From Apis mellifera (lineage: Eukaryota; Arthropoda; Insecta; Hymenoptera; Apidae), in NCBI RefSeq assembly GCF_003254395.2, contig NC_037647.1, forward strand, positions 8,015,925 to 8,079,924: a DNA stretch of 64,000 nucleotides. The letters are read 5' to 3'. Position 1 is the first letter of the stretch, and each line of letters opens with the position of its first letter. Shown in pieces: positions 27,501 to 40,101 of the stretch. The notes under the pieces were generated by a model that saw only the letters and a program-made list of their open reading frames with translations, was not told the DNA's origin and made no database searches. The position numbers and the translations under genes are program-made.

Positions 27501-30500
27501 TATTCTTTTCTTTCTTTCTTCATTTATCATTCTTCTCTTTCTCTCTTTCTTTATCACTTTTTTTCTCTCCCTTTTTTATTATTTTTCTTTTCCTCTTTAT
27601 TATCCTTTCTTTTTTCTTACTTTTTATTATCCTCCGATTCTTCTTCTTTTTTTATTATTCTCTTCTGTCTTATTTTTTTATCATCTTTTTCTTTTTTCTT
27701 TCTTTTATCATTTTTTTTTTTCGTTTATCATTTCTTCCCTTCTTTATTTTTTTTCTCCCATCCTTTATTATTCTCTTCTTCCCCTCCTCCTTTTTCCCCT
27801 CTTGTATATAGTTGCCTCTTCTATTAGTTGGCTATTCTATACATTCCGGAATATTCTTATGATAACATAGTTATTTTTCTGAAATAAGTGATATCTCTAG
27901 ACAGTATGATTAATGATTGTTAATCATATGCAACAATCTTTTGTTATCATGAACTACTACAGAAACAAAAAGATATATATGCAAATCATTTAATATCTAA
28001 ACTAATCTAAAGTATTTGGTAAAAATGAAATACGAAAATAATACATGTAAAAATTAATAATATGTTTTAATATAATTAATTTTATACAAATTTTAATTTT
28101 TTTTATTATAATTGCAAAGCTTTAATTTATTCAGGAAAAAAGTATTCAGGAAAGTATATTTAACATAATTTAAAAAAAAAAGTTATATTTATTATATAGT
28201 ATATATAAAGTTATATAGTATTATTACATTTTTATGATTTTTTATTAATTGATAAAATAAAAAAACATGAGAAATATAAAATGAAAATAATAAATGACAT
28301 TAATAAAATATGTAAAAAAATTATTAAATCAACTTTTTATACAATCATTTTATTAAGTGTCACAATTGATATTATCGATAATTCATACTTCGAATCTACA
28401 TATAATTATCCAGTATTTGTCTGCTGAAATACACTACATTAGTTTACTGCGTTACTGGCACTTCTGAGATACTGTTTTAATCGCTAATTTAAACGCTAGT
28501 CGTCTTTGTAGACTTTAAAAAAATACTCAATTTTTGACCTATGGCAAGAGCTGAGCAAATTGACTTAAAAATATTTTATTATTAATTAATAAAAATTCAA
28601 AAATATTGATTAACATAATAATAAATATAAACTAATGCACCGTCAATAACTATAACATTTTTCAGGTGCAATATATTTGGCAGTATTAGGACTAGAATAA
28701 AATTGAGGAAGAAAATAGATAATTTGCTCATCTCTGCTTAGAACTAGATGTAAAAATTGAGCTATGAGAGCGAGATCGTGAGCGATTCACTTTCGTTTTT
28801 TCTTTTCTTATCAAAAATTGATTATTTTCGCAAATACATAATTATCGAATAATCTTAATCAATTACTACATAACTGACAAGCAAAAATTTAATTGCAAAA
28901 TATATGATTATATCTCTAAGCAAGGGTGGCTATCGCAGCTTTCGCGTTATTAAATATATATTATAAAATATTTTATTAAAATGTTTATCTTGAGAGTATT
29001 ATTTGATTTAAGAAATATCTATTTTTGAAATTAAAAAAACATAAAAAGATAAAAAATATTATAATATTTCTTAAATTATTATAAATTCAATATATTAATC
29101 GTAATATAATTCCCATTTTTCTTTGGTCCATTTCACTTTCGTTAATGCGAAAACTCAACCACCCTACTATGCTAATATAGCAACGCGGTTACACACGGTT
29201 TTTTTTGTTCATAAGTACTACTTGTTACTTATATAAACATCATACATTTTTTGTAGCTATTCATTCGAACATATCGAACATCCCATTTTTTGCACTATCT
29301 AATATGTGTGCGATGTATACGATATGAAAGCAGAGGCTATGATCCTCTACATTTACATTTTTTCTTCTCTAAAAATTCTTATCTAAAGTTTCCTAGAAGC
29401 TACTCAGACTTTAGTTAATACTTTTTTTTTAATCGTATATCTGTTTAAAAGAATAACATTGTGATCGTTTTTAACATTGGCTACAGCCTCTACATTATTT
29501 ATTATATTTAATACTGCATTTTGAATAAACTAGTCTCATTTTTCGTCACATACAGTCATTGATATCATATACTAATTCCTTATATTTATGCTTTATTCTA
29601 ATTTGACACAGAATTTCGTATACAGTCTTAACGTTACTTAATGATGATGTTCATATATTGTGCTAAAAATATGGTTTGAACTACAAAATTTCCTATTTTT
29701 TTTCTTTCGAAGAATGCTTTCTTTTCTTTTTTTTTCTTTTTTTCTTCTTTGGTCATTTTTTTATCATTTCGTCGTAAATATAAATACTTTATCAAATATT
29801 GTTAAATAGCTCTTTATATGGACAAAATAACGTATTTTTTAAAACATTTATCACCATTCAAATCCATTTACATTATTTATTATGAAATGAAATTGTTTAG
29901 GTGACATAACAAACATAAATATCAAATAATTTCAATATTTAATGTTTTGTACCTTTTGTCTTTTGAAAATATACTAAATACATATTGTTTAAAAATATCA
30001 CATATAATATACAGAGTACCCGTTTAAGGATTCAAAAAATATTATAAATTCCTTACTTTAAATATAAAAAAAATTATATTTCGCCAAAGACTAAATTTTA
30101 AGCGTACGCAAATAAGTAATTGTGTTACTATTTTATTTTATATCTACAATGTAAATAGTACTTAACCCATCGATATGATTGAATTTTCTAATATATCGCC
30201 GATTTATAAAAAATCACAGTTGTCTTATACTTTAATTCTTTTCTACTAGTTATTTTTTTACGCAAATTATAAGAAATATATTTTAATTCTAATTTTAAAG
30301 CTTAAAATTTTATTGTATTCATTACCGATGGGCCAATTATATTAATATTAATTGAAAATTATTCGAATAATACTATATCTTGATTGAATAATATTTTCGA
30401 TTTTTGTTAACAATATGATCGCATAAAATAAAATTTTCAAGTGTCACTGTATTATTATAAAATTGTTTTTAAGAAATATTAACAAGATCTAAATATAATT

Positions 30501-30982
30501 TCTATTCTTAAAGATGAAGAAAAAAATGTATATAAGTTAAATACAGATAAACGAGTAAAAAATACAAATTTCTTATTTTGACTAGAGAGTTTAAAACCTA
30601 TTATTATAATTACTTGTACTATATATGATTCAATAAATAATAATTACTAAATTGCACATAATTGCATTTATCAACAATGGAAGTATATCAAGTTCAATAA
30701 CATTCATAATAGATAAAAAATTAAAAAAAATATATATTTGTTTCTATTTTTATAAAGAAGATCTAGTTATATCAGAACAAACAACTAAGTGCTTGTTAAT
30801 AACAATAAGTATCTAGTACTAAGTTCAAATGATTCAATTAAAGTATAGAAAATTTCCGTTGCATTAGCACCATTAATATTCAAAATTAGAGTTTTTCTTT
30901 TTTTCATTATAATAGCTAATATGTGAATATTATAAATTATTATATTTTTCTAAAACCATTCTTCATATTGATTACCCATGGT
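24556..30982. other. Gene desert: NAPRT promoter side and zinc-finger gene 3' flank
   Basis: 24556-24850 is GC-richer and probably holds the NAPRT 5' untranslated region and promoter. A long C+T-rich tract lies at about 27480-27815. The right end probably contains a long 3' untranslated region of the zinc-finger gene ending at 30983. I found no convincing exon, RNA gene or repeat family elsewhere in this 6.4 kb. Confidence 0.5.
27480..27815. repeat. Polypyrimidine (C+T) low-complexity tract
   Basis: More than 300 bases on the plus strand are almost entirely C and T, made of TTCTTT, CTCTTT and CCTCC runs with scattered A. Confidence 0.85.
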
Positions 30983-33732
30983 TCATCTCATTAAATCTGC
31001 TGCTCTTTGTCTGTCTCGATGTACTTCTCGAGGATGCATTCTTTTACGATGTGAGAAACAGTTTCCAGAACTTGCAAAAGCTTTTGGACAGTATGGACAT
31101 TGATAAGGCCTTGCACCTGTATGTTGATTTATGTGAAATTTTAAATCTTGATTTCTTTTAAAAGTTTTATCACAAAGAGGGCAGGCGTGCGGCCTTAAAT
31201 CCGAATGCGTTATACTATGAGCTCTTAATGTAGAATTTGTTGGATAAACTCTTCCACATACATTACATGGAAATTGTATTCCACCATGATACTCTTTGTG
31301 TCTGAATAAATTTGACTGTGTTTTAAAACTAAAATAAGAATAATTTTATTAGTAGTTATTTTATTAGATATTTAATTGATGATACTTACATTCTACCACA
31401 TATGTCACAACCATATTTTCCTTTAGGCCGATGAGTTTCCAAATGTACTTTTAAATTACCCTTAGTAGAAATTTTTTTACTACAAATTGGACAGACAAAA
31501 TTACCAGATGAATTGTTGTCAGTATTCGTATGAAGCACACCATTAGTAGAATATACTTGTTGTGATCTTAAAATAGGCTTTCCATCAAGTCGTTTATCTT
31601 TAGGCAAATGAGACCATAAATGATTTTGTAAACCAATTTGAGATATAAAAGATCGAGCACATATTGTACATTCATGAGGTTTCATTACATCTGAAATATG
31701 TTCTTCAGTATCTTCTTGTGATTTATCATTATTCTCTTCTTCTTTTTCTTTTTTTATTTCATCAGTTCTATGAGAAATAAATGAAATTTAACATACATAT
31801 TAAAAAAGTATAAAAATTAATATTCTTACTTATTTGTTAATGGTAATGGTTCTGGAATATTCATTCTTGTTATTATTTCTTCTGTATCAGATGCTTCTGA
31901 AGTTTCTGATGCTGAATGTTCCATACCATATTGTAAAAATAACATTGGATCTACTTTGACTTCCATTTCCTCCATACTTGGAGTATGACATATATTATCT
32001 TGTGTTATGAATTCTGATGGTCCCAATGGTTCACCTTCAGCTAAAATTTCTATTGCTCCCTAAAAAAAATATATGTTAAATTTTTCAATTAATTTAAGAT
32101 ATAATGATTATAATATATACTTTGGTTAATATTGTATGTAATAATCCTCGATCCTCTATCCTTCTTGTTGTATTTTGCATATCTTTAATACTTTCTCTTT
32201 CCATATCTTGTGTATTTGTATTATCAATATTATTATATAATTGTATTTTTAACTTCTCCTGTGTCCTATATGCCATCATAGCAAAACGATGAATGCTCTC
32301 TAATCTTTTAATACAAGTAACACATACCATCTTTGATAATTTATCTTCAGAGGATACCTGTAAAGAATATTAAAAGAATTAAGAAACTCAAAATAGATAA
32401 AATATAAAAATTTTTTATAAAAAAAATTAAAAATTAATAGAAATATTAAAAATTATTGGAATATAATAAGAAAAAATTAATATTTAACAAATATTAAATA
32501 ATATTAAAATTAATATTTGACAATAAAATATTTATCATAAAAAATATTAAAAATATAAAAAATTATTTTTATAAAAATTTTTTTAAAAAATTATAAATAT
32601 TTATAAATGTTTTATAAAATTAATATATTTTATTTATTTTATTGTTATTTTGTTATTATTTTTATTTTATTATTTATTTATATTATTATTATTATAAAAT
32701 AATTTTTTATATATATAATTTTTTATATACATTTTAATTTTTTACATTTTTTTTATAGAATCTTTTTAATAAATAAACAATAACCTTAATTATGTATTAA
32801 TTAATCTTATTAAATTTATTTAAATTATATAAAAATATTTCCTAATATTTTAATTATATTAAATGTTTTAAATATAACTTTAAAAAAAAGTTTACTTATT
32901 ATTTCTGATTTATCTTGTGTACAGAATTATATTTATAGATGCGCTAGTTACATAGTACATATAGCATACTTATTGTAATCAATAAAATGCTAATTTTTAA
33001 CACTTCTGTATTCTCATCAAAATGGATTCTTCCATCTTCTATTTATGGAACAGAATTTGATTATTCTGAATAAAATATATACGTATAAAAATTAACATAA
33101 TTAATTTTTATATTAATTTATATAAATAATAATATAAAACATATTTTTTGTTTAAAATTCTTTTTTTAAATTCTAATAATTTAATAACTAATTTTTTTAT
33201 TAATTAATGATTCTATTAATTATCATTAATAAATAATTATCATTAATAAATAATTTATATATAATAAATATATGCAATCTTTTTAATGTCCTATTTGTTG
33301 AAAAAAATCATATTTATGAATTTAGATTGATGCATATTATTATATTTTAAAATTTTACAACAATTCTCAAATTTTAAAAATAAATATACATTTCATCATA
33401 TATATAGAAAAAAAAAATATAGAAAAGATTGAGCGCGAAATATCGCTAATAGAATACTAGTAGTTTTTGAAAAAAAAATACGTATAAGTTAGTTATATAC
33501 ATTATGAATATATGTATGTGCGCATACAGCAACATTCGCGCTTATTCACATGGAGCAGAGAAAGACTTACCAAGATGTACAGATATTTTCGTATTTTGGT
33601 TTGCAAGTAGTGCCGTCTACCATCCTCTGCGAAAATGTGAACCCCATCGTTTCTTGGTATATCACTAGCACAAATTCGGCAGTGGATCTCGTCCTCCCGA
33701 TCGCGCTCAAAATCGCGACCCGCCGTACCCAT
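30983..33732 (-). CDS. ZAD-domain C2H2 zinc-finger protein
   Basis: A likely nuclear DNA-binding protein of the arthropod ZAD zinc-finger family. Minus-strand exons: 33571-33732, 32121-32357, 31830-32059, 31390-31767 and 30983-31328, giving 450 aa. The N-terminal ZAD (zf-AD) zinc-binding dimerisation domain shows its four cysteines: HCRIC (Cys18, Cys21) and VCVTC (Cys66, Cys69). An acidic linker (about residues 134-225) follows, containing a SASETSEASDTEE stretch. Six C2H2 fingers follow in the last two exons, beginning HECTICARSF, FVCPICSKKI, YGCDICGRIF, FPCNVCGRVY, HACPLCDKTF and YQCPYCPKAF, the last with an unusual four-residue His spacing (HRKRMH). The start is the ATG at 33730-33732; upstream the frame has only TTG. 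The target gene is unknown, and ZAD proteins turn over fast, so no orthologue name is given. Confidence 0.93.
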
Positions 33733-35503
33733 TTCAAAAAGAAAGAAAAAAAATGACAAGATATCACCACGCTAAAAAAATGTTCTTGTTATTTAATATT
33801 TTTCCTTTCACTATTTATATGTATAAACACATTTTAAAAAATAATTTATGTTAAATGATTCACGCGGCTTTGTTTCACAATCTTAAATTCATTGCTTATT
33901 ATTATTTTCCCTCCCTTTTGATATCTTTTAACACCTTGATGAAAAATGACAGAAACGTTCGATATAAAACTTTCAGCAATGCATCTTTATGAATGTACCA
34001 ACGTGTCTGAGAGAGTTGATTATTCTAACGATTTTTTTTACTTATGAGTCTCCCGGATTGGGTGAGATTACTTCAGCACAACGTTAACGCTTTAAAAACG
34101 ACGTCGGCGCCGGGCGTCGGCGTCTCTCCCGAAACGAGTGCTCAATACAAAATATATAATAGCATTCGTCGATTTGAAAAACATATGTATATAACCAATT
34201 GTTTTATTTATGGATTCCGGTTATATCAAACAATATTATTATTAATAAATTATTATGTCTTTTATTATAATTCATTTGTTATTTGTACAAGAATTGAAGA
34301 TTTTATATGAAATCTATAGATTTGTACTTATAAAATATTATCCTTTGCTAGAAATAAAGAATAAAATGTATCAGCGCGGTACTCTTAATTGGTCCGCCAT
34401 CTTCTTTCATTCATTTCTTTATATTTTTTATTTTCTTCGTAAATGATTTGTCAGAGTTGTATTATACTATACATCATTATTGAATCATACATTTTTTTTT
34501 ACTGAAAATAGATCTCGATCGATACATTTGTTGGAAGTCACATTGCACCAATAAATTTTGTAGCAATTTTTCCAAATTTTCCCGCCATTTTTCTGACTAT
34601 GTATTACTACGCCTGTAGTGGGAGAGTGAATGTAGACGTTTTTGTCGCAACGAAAAATAGTTCCAAGTACTTGCGAACGAACAGCCTCCCCCTTGGATAT
34701 GTTACGTCCCCATTTAAAAAAATCAATACTTAATAATTAGCAATTAATACACTTTCCAAGTATATACGACTGCTATCTTGTTTTCTGCAGTTTCTAATGT
34801 ACGTATATGTTTTCTTGTTACGTAATGTTTAATCTTTCATATTAACGTGTAAATTATATAGTTTTTTTAAAATTGCTAAAAAAATATTGTAATATTTTTA
34901 TAATTATGTTTCATTATAAATAAAGAAAATATTGTTTTTAATTTACATAGCAAAGTTTGAAATTTAAATACCTGAATAGTTATATTTTTAAGATTAGTAA
35001 ATGAACGTAGGTTTTCGAAAATAAGAAGTTATCTCTATAAATTTGTATTTTTTTTTAATACAAAATAAATTTGATTTTATACAAAAAGATACAAGTAATT
35101 AATCAATTCATTTATACTTTTTATTAAATGAAAAATACAATTAAAGTAATTAATTAGATATAAATTTTATACATAGATTTTTTATGCATAAATTATGTCA
35201 ATTTTTAAATAAACTTTATTTTTAATATAATTTGCATTATAATATCTAACAGAAATATGCGTAAAAAATAAAGTATATGTAATGAAATATATATCATTCT
35301 TACAATGTTATTAACTATTAATATAGAACATATATATATATATATATATATAGTAATTTGTTAATATACTAAGTACATGTTTAATAAATAAGTATTAACT
35401 GTAAATGAAAATCACAAAATTGATTAATTTATAAATATTTATAGTTTATTCTTGTCTTTTCTTAAACATTTTTCTGTAAAGTGTTAAAAAATTAGAACTA
35501 ACA
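33733..35503. other. Divergent promoter region and intergenic sequence
   Basis: This holds the zinc-finger gene 5' flank, a short GC-rich open frame at 34044 (listed separately), and a GC-richer noncoding block at about 34560-34720. The right part is AT-rich CFAP20 3' flank with a (TA)n tract near 35332-35352. Confidence 0.45.
34044..34310 (+). CDS. Possible first exon or small ORF with GC-rich start, unrecognised
   Basis: An ATG at 34044 opens a frame starting MSLPDWVRLLQHNVNALK whose first 35 or so codons are far GC-richer than the neighbourhood and CpG-rich (GACGTCGGCGCCGGGCGTC region). Beyond about 34150 the frame becomes AT-driven, so the true coding part may end at a splice donor; a candidate GT lies at about 34188. 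I found no downstream exon on this strand and no family match. It lies about 310 bases from the zinc-finger gene start in divergent orientation, so a shared promoter is possible. It could also be a transcribed promoter island with a chance frame. Confidence 0.25.
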   Translation: MSLPDWVRLLQHNVNALKTTSAPGVGVSPETSAQYKIYNSIRRFEKHMYITNCFIYGFRLYQTILLLINYYVFYYNSFVICTRIEDFI

Positions 35504-36156
35504 TTAACATTTTGCCTTATTCTGAATTGGCAAAAATAATTTAAATTCTGCTGGCAATTCATCTTCTGAATATAGTCTATCAGAAAAGTATACTCTTCGT
35601 ATTCTACAGTTTGCATGGATTTGAACCCTTAATGTTTCCACATAATTTGTTCCATATGCACGTCTAGTAAAATCAGCTAAATTAAATTGAATCTGATTCC
35701 ATCCATCATCTAATCTCATTGGCATTGTACAAATAAATGGCTTTACTCTAGTTGTAGATTGATAATTACTAGCACGAAATCTACGGCGTACATTCTTGTC
35801 ATCAATTACCTAAAATCAAATATTTATGATTATTTGAAATCTAATATATTTTGTTATAAAATAATTAAATATTTTCTTACCTGAACTTCAAATGTAAAAT
35901 ATTTTTTTAAATTCTTAATTATCATCACTAGAAATGGTAATTTTATACCTAATGTTTTTCTAGGATCTGCTGGACATGTTATATATGTAGTACTGACATT
36001 ACTACCCAATATTTCCAGTACTAAACTTTGTATATCATTATCCGTAATTCGTTTTATATGCCCGTTTCTTACTTTTTTGTCCCAAATTTGTAATGGCTTG
36101 CTACCAATACTATACAAAATTGATAAAAATCCACTTTGAAAAGTGTTTTTAAACAT
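35504..36156 (-). CDS. CFAP20: Cilia- and flagella-associated protein 20
   Basis: CFAP20 (BUG22/GTL3) is a small, extremely conserved axonemal inner-junction protein needed for ciliary stability and beating. There are two exons on the minus strand, 35881-36156 and 35504-35809, joined by a GT-AG intron in phase 0. The product is 193 aa, the same length as the vertebrate protein. The sequence is almost unchanged along its length, for example MFKNTFQSGFLSILYSIGSK at the start, CPADPRKTLGIKLPFLVMI in the middle, and AYGTNYVETLRVQIHANC and FSDRLYSEDELPAEFK near the end. The start is the ATG at 36154-36156; the upstream in-frame codons have no ATG. The stop is TAA at 35504-35506. There is no sign of damage. 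Confidence 0.98.
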
Positions 36157-37580
36157 GTTCACTTGCTTATTTCTTCGTCAGTTTTTACAAAAATTTTTTC
36201 AGTTATTTTTCTTTATAAAAAACATGCGTTTAGAGAATTCAAAGAATTTTATGCTTTCGTTTTATCTACAACTTAACCTTTCATTTTATGATGTGAATTT
36301 CACTAAGAAGTTACATGATTTAAATGATTTTATTTTTGAAGTAATAAATCTTACATAACACTCAACATCATTCAGTTAACAAAAGCATTTGTAGTTTATA
36401 TCGACATGTTTTTTGAGAAATTTTATTTGCTAAATAACTTTAGCGATAAACATAACCTATAACATTTGTGTTTGATCAATGTTGCTGTTAGATTTACAGC
36501 GACATCGGAAATCAATCGATTATCTCGAATGTATCGATTTCAGTCGTTCGAGATATTAAAAAAGATTAAAATATTAAAATATAATTTGCGATTATTTAAA
36601 AAACTGAATATAATACATTTTAACATTTTTACAATCGTTTATTGATGTCAAATACAAACCGATAAAGTTTAAATAAGCAGTAAATATCTACGTATTAAAC
36701 AATCATTTTAAAACAGATATAACGATTTTTCGCCATAAAAAACTTTATCAGTGTAAAATCTGTACTGTCATAATTTTATTGTATTTCTTAATTTTTTCAT
36801 CCGATCGCACTTTTTTTTTGATTAATATTATTCAAAATTATATTTTATGACTATATTCTCTTGAGGAATGAATAAGAGAAACAAAGTGACTAATTTATTA
36901 TTAAGCACAACTTTCATTTCTATACCACAACATTAAAAACAATAATCGTATGATTATGATTTCTTCTTCCATTATTAGAAAAGCATGTTCTAATTACTTC
37001 TTTAACATAAACATTACAATATCATAAGGTAAATTAATGTGTTGTTTCAATTATTTTTTATAGAAATTTTTTAATGAATTATACGCATTTTTTGTTTTGA
37101 AATTTATTTTTTTAACTATTGGTACACGATTCAAACAAACATAAATTTTTTAATTATTCTAATATAAATTGACAAATTGTTTTAATTATTGAAAATATTA
37201 AAAATATTGAAATTTTTGTGCATTTATGTATCAATAAATGAAACACAAAATATGTACTACGATATGATTTAATAATAATCAGATATATTAATTTTCATGT
37301 ACCAATAGTATAACTGTCCAATAATTACAGATTTTAAAGAAAAGCGTTACTTGCAAAATAAGTATTTAGAATGATCTTTTATTCTAATGCATCCGCGTTA
37401 TCTCTCAGAATCACATTTATTTTTTGTATTTCGTCGAGATATTTCCATTTTATATATCTTAATAATTAATACTTTATTTACTTATTGTTACCACTATAAC
37501 TATTGTATTACAGTTTACGCGGATAAAATAGGTCCTGCAACAGGGGTACATTTTCGTAGGATTCATGTTTCTTTTTTTTT

Positions 37581-37635
<55 letters not shown>

Positions 37636-40101
37636 GAAATAATTATGTGAAAGAATCTTATCATGACTCGTTTTCCTTGTTTCTTTTATTTGGAACACTG
37701 AATCCCACGTGAAGAAGGAAGGCCCACCTATGAAGCGATATCTCAGAAAAAGGAACATTCATTAACTCGTCCTCGAGTGACCTATAAATTATTCGGAAGG
37801 TTTCGCATTACGAAAGGTTATCTGAAAGAAAAAAGTATTATAAATGATAGAAGCAATCCTTTTTTTCTATCTCCGTCATACGGAGCATATTACATATTGT
37901 GAAAAATTAATCGTATTGAAACATTACTTGTGTATGTTTTTTTTTTTAAGATTCATTAATATTTAAGAAACCCCTATAAAATGATACGATGAGAATAATG
38001 AATATAAGATAAGTCTTTATGCGAGAAATATAATATTATATTTTCTTTGTTCTTATATAGATAGAACGTTTATTATTCGACATTATCTTCATTCATTATT
38101 GGATATTTTTTGTATCAACTTAATAGTTTATCATTATAAACTTTTGGCAATAAGACAAAATTTGACAACGTTGTTTCTTAATGTTGTTTTATCATTTTTC
38201 GTTATGATTAAGTTAAATATATTTTTTTAATAATTATGACTCAACGAGGCAAATTTTGAATTATTACCATCTTATTTGTAATTTCCAATACATCCAGATT
38301 TATTTACGTTTTAGATAATGGATGTATGAAAATTTGAATGTCCTCTACTTCTCAATATCTTGTAAAACACGAATAACCCCAGAATGCTTCTAGGCCCCAT
38401 AGAAAAGCAAATTGGGGCAATAATATGAATATATCACATTACCTTTTTTTAATTTTACAAATTTGAAAACGGAAACTTGTAGAATATCCGAATACGTTTA
38501 AAGAGTCCCCAACCAATTGTCAAATCTTTTGCATTTATTATTGCTTATCTGTAATTAATCTTGTAAACCAGTATAATAATAATATTGATTTAATAAAGCA
38601 ATAGAAATTCCTAAATATTTTCTTTCATTTGCGTGAATGTTATGATCATAAAAAAACTGATTTCTCAGTTGGAGACACTTAATACACATAAATCCTTAAA
38701 ATTTCTAATCGAAAAAATACACTTATTTTGATTGTTATATACAATTTCAAAATTAATGATTATTAAGAATCCCGCTTTGCTCAACAAAACGGTAAAAGAT
38801 TTTTGTATGAAATAAGATGAATCTACCAAAATTATTTTTAGATCTATATAAATGAAGACTCATAAAATTGTTTCATTGATTTGTACGCGATCATAATAGG
38901 TAATAAGACATAACAGACATTTTATTCGCAAGAATAAGAGAAAGCCAAGGATTAAATAGAGAAATTAGGAGATGGCCGCATTTCATCTCAGATTTCAATA
39001 TTTTTCGCTTAACATTTCTATAATGTTTTCATGATCATAAACCACATCTCTCTGGAAAATGACCATTTTATTCATGATGTTTAAACATTTTATGTTTATT
39101 GATTGTGGTCCTATCAATGAAATTGTTATAATAAATATAATAGAATCAATAAACCACTGTTAGGATCACAATCTTGATCAAGCACCAATAACACTTATTA
39201 TTTCATGATGCAATTACATATTTAAGTGTAGAAAACATGATTTAAATTATATTATTTATTTATGTATTAATGTTTACACTTTATCATACTTATAATTGTT
39301 ATAGATATCCATTAAAGTTTATTACAAACAATCGATTTTTATTGTATAATATAAAAAAAATAGAAAAGAAAAAGAAAAAAAGTAGAAAAGAAAAAGAAAA
39401 AAAGAAAGATATTTCTTTGTTATTTATCATTTATCATTTATTGGTGCTTGAGCAATTTTTGTTGCGATTAAGGCACTGCAAAAGATTGATCCTTCATAAA
39501 AAGCTACTGATCTTCAAAATCCGCGATCCGTTAAGTTAAAGAAGCAATGGCGTAATGTATGAAGATCGAGAGTCATCGGTGATTCAATATTGAAGTTACC
39601 ATGTAATAAGGCCCAGAGAGATAGATCGAGAAGACTCATTTTCCCTCCGATTACTTCATTCAACAACTGTAATATATGTAAATATATTAATAAAAATAGA
39701 ACACATGATTAATATTATGTAAAAAATAATTGGAAGAGGATACATAAAAGCAACATATATATTAAAAATAAAAACTTGCATTCCTAAATAATAAAAAGTA
39801 TTATAAACATATAATAATGAAACAGAACATTGACTTCTGTATCTGTCTATCTGTAATAAATTAAGGAGAATTCAATTAAATCATTATTCTTAAAAATTAT
39901 TTAATTTCAATATAGAGGTTTAATATTAATATATACAAATTAATATCAAACCTATAAATGAAATCATTTGGTTGTATAAAATTTTCTTTCTAACATATAT
40001 TGTTCTCATCAATGACTTTATGAAATATCCTTAAATTAATTTTCCTTTGCAATGCCTTAAAAGGGCAATGTAAACTTATCTAAGTCTTAAATACTATATA
40101 A
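36157..40101. other. CFAP20 5' flank and long staufen 3' flank
   Basis: 36157-36560 is the CFAP20 upstream region and contains ATCGAT-type motifs near 36515-36536. The rest is AT-rich and probably includes a long staufen 3' untranslated region. Moderately GC-richer patches occur near 37380-37800, 38340-38530 and 39440-39660 without a convincing coding frame. A T50 run lies at 37583-37632. Confidence 0.45.
37583..37632. repeat. T50 homopolymer (poly-A on the minus strand)
   Basis: Fifty uninterrupted T follow two shorter T runs on the plus strand. It could be the tail of a minus-strand retroposed sequence or a simple homopolymer expansion. Confidence 0.9.

Noticed and set aside
33550..33756. 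Plus-strand open frame of 68 codons
   Set aside because: It is antisense to the first exon of the zinc-finger gene, whose ZAD cysteines fix the coding strand.
37387..37758. Overlapping open frames on both strands rich in Phe (+) or Lys (-)
   Set aside because: They are produced by the T50 homopolymer; the flanks show no protein-like features.
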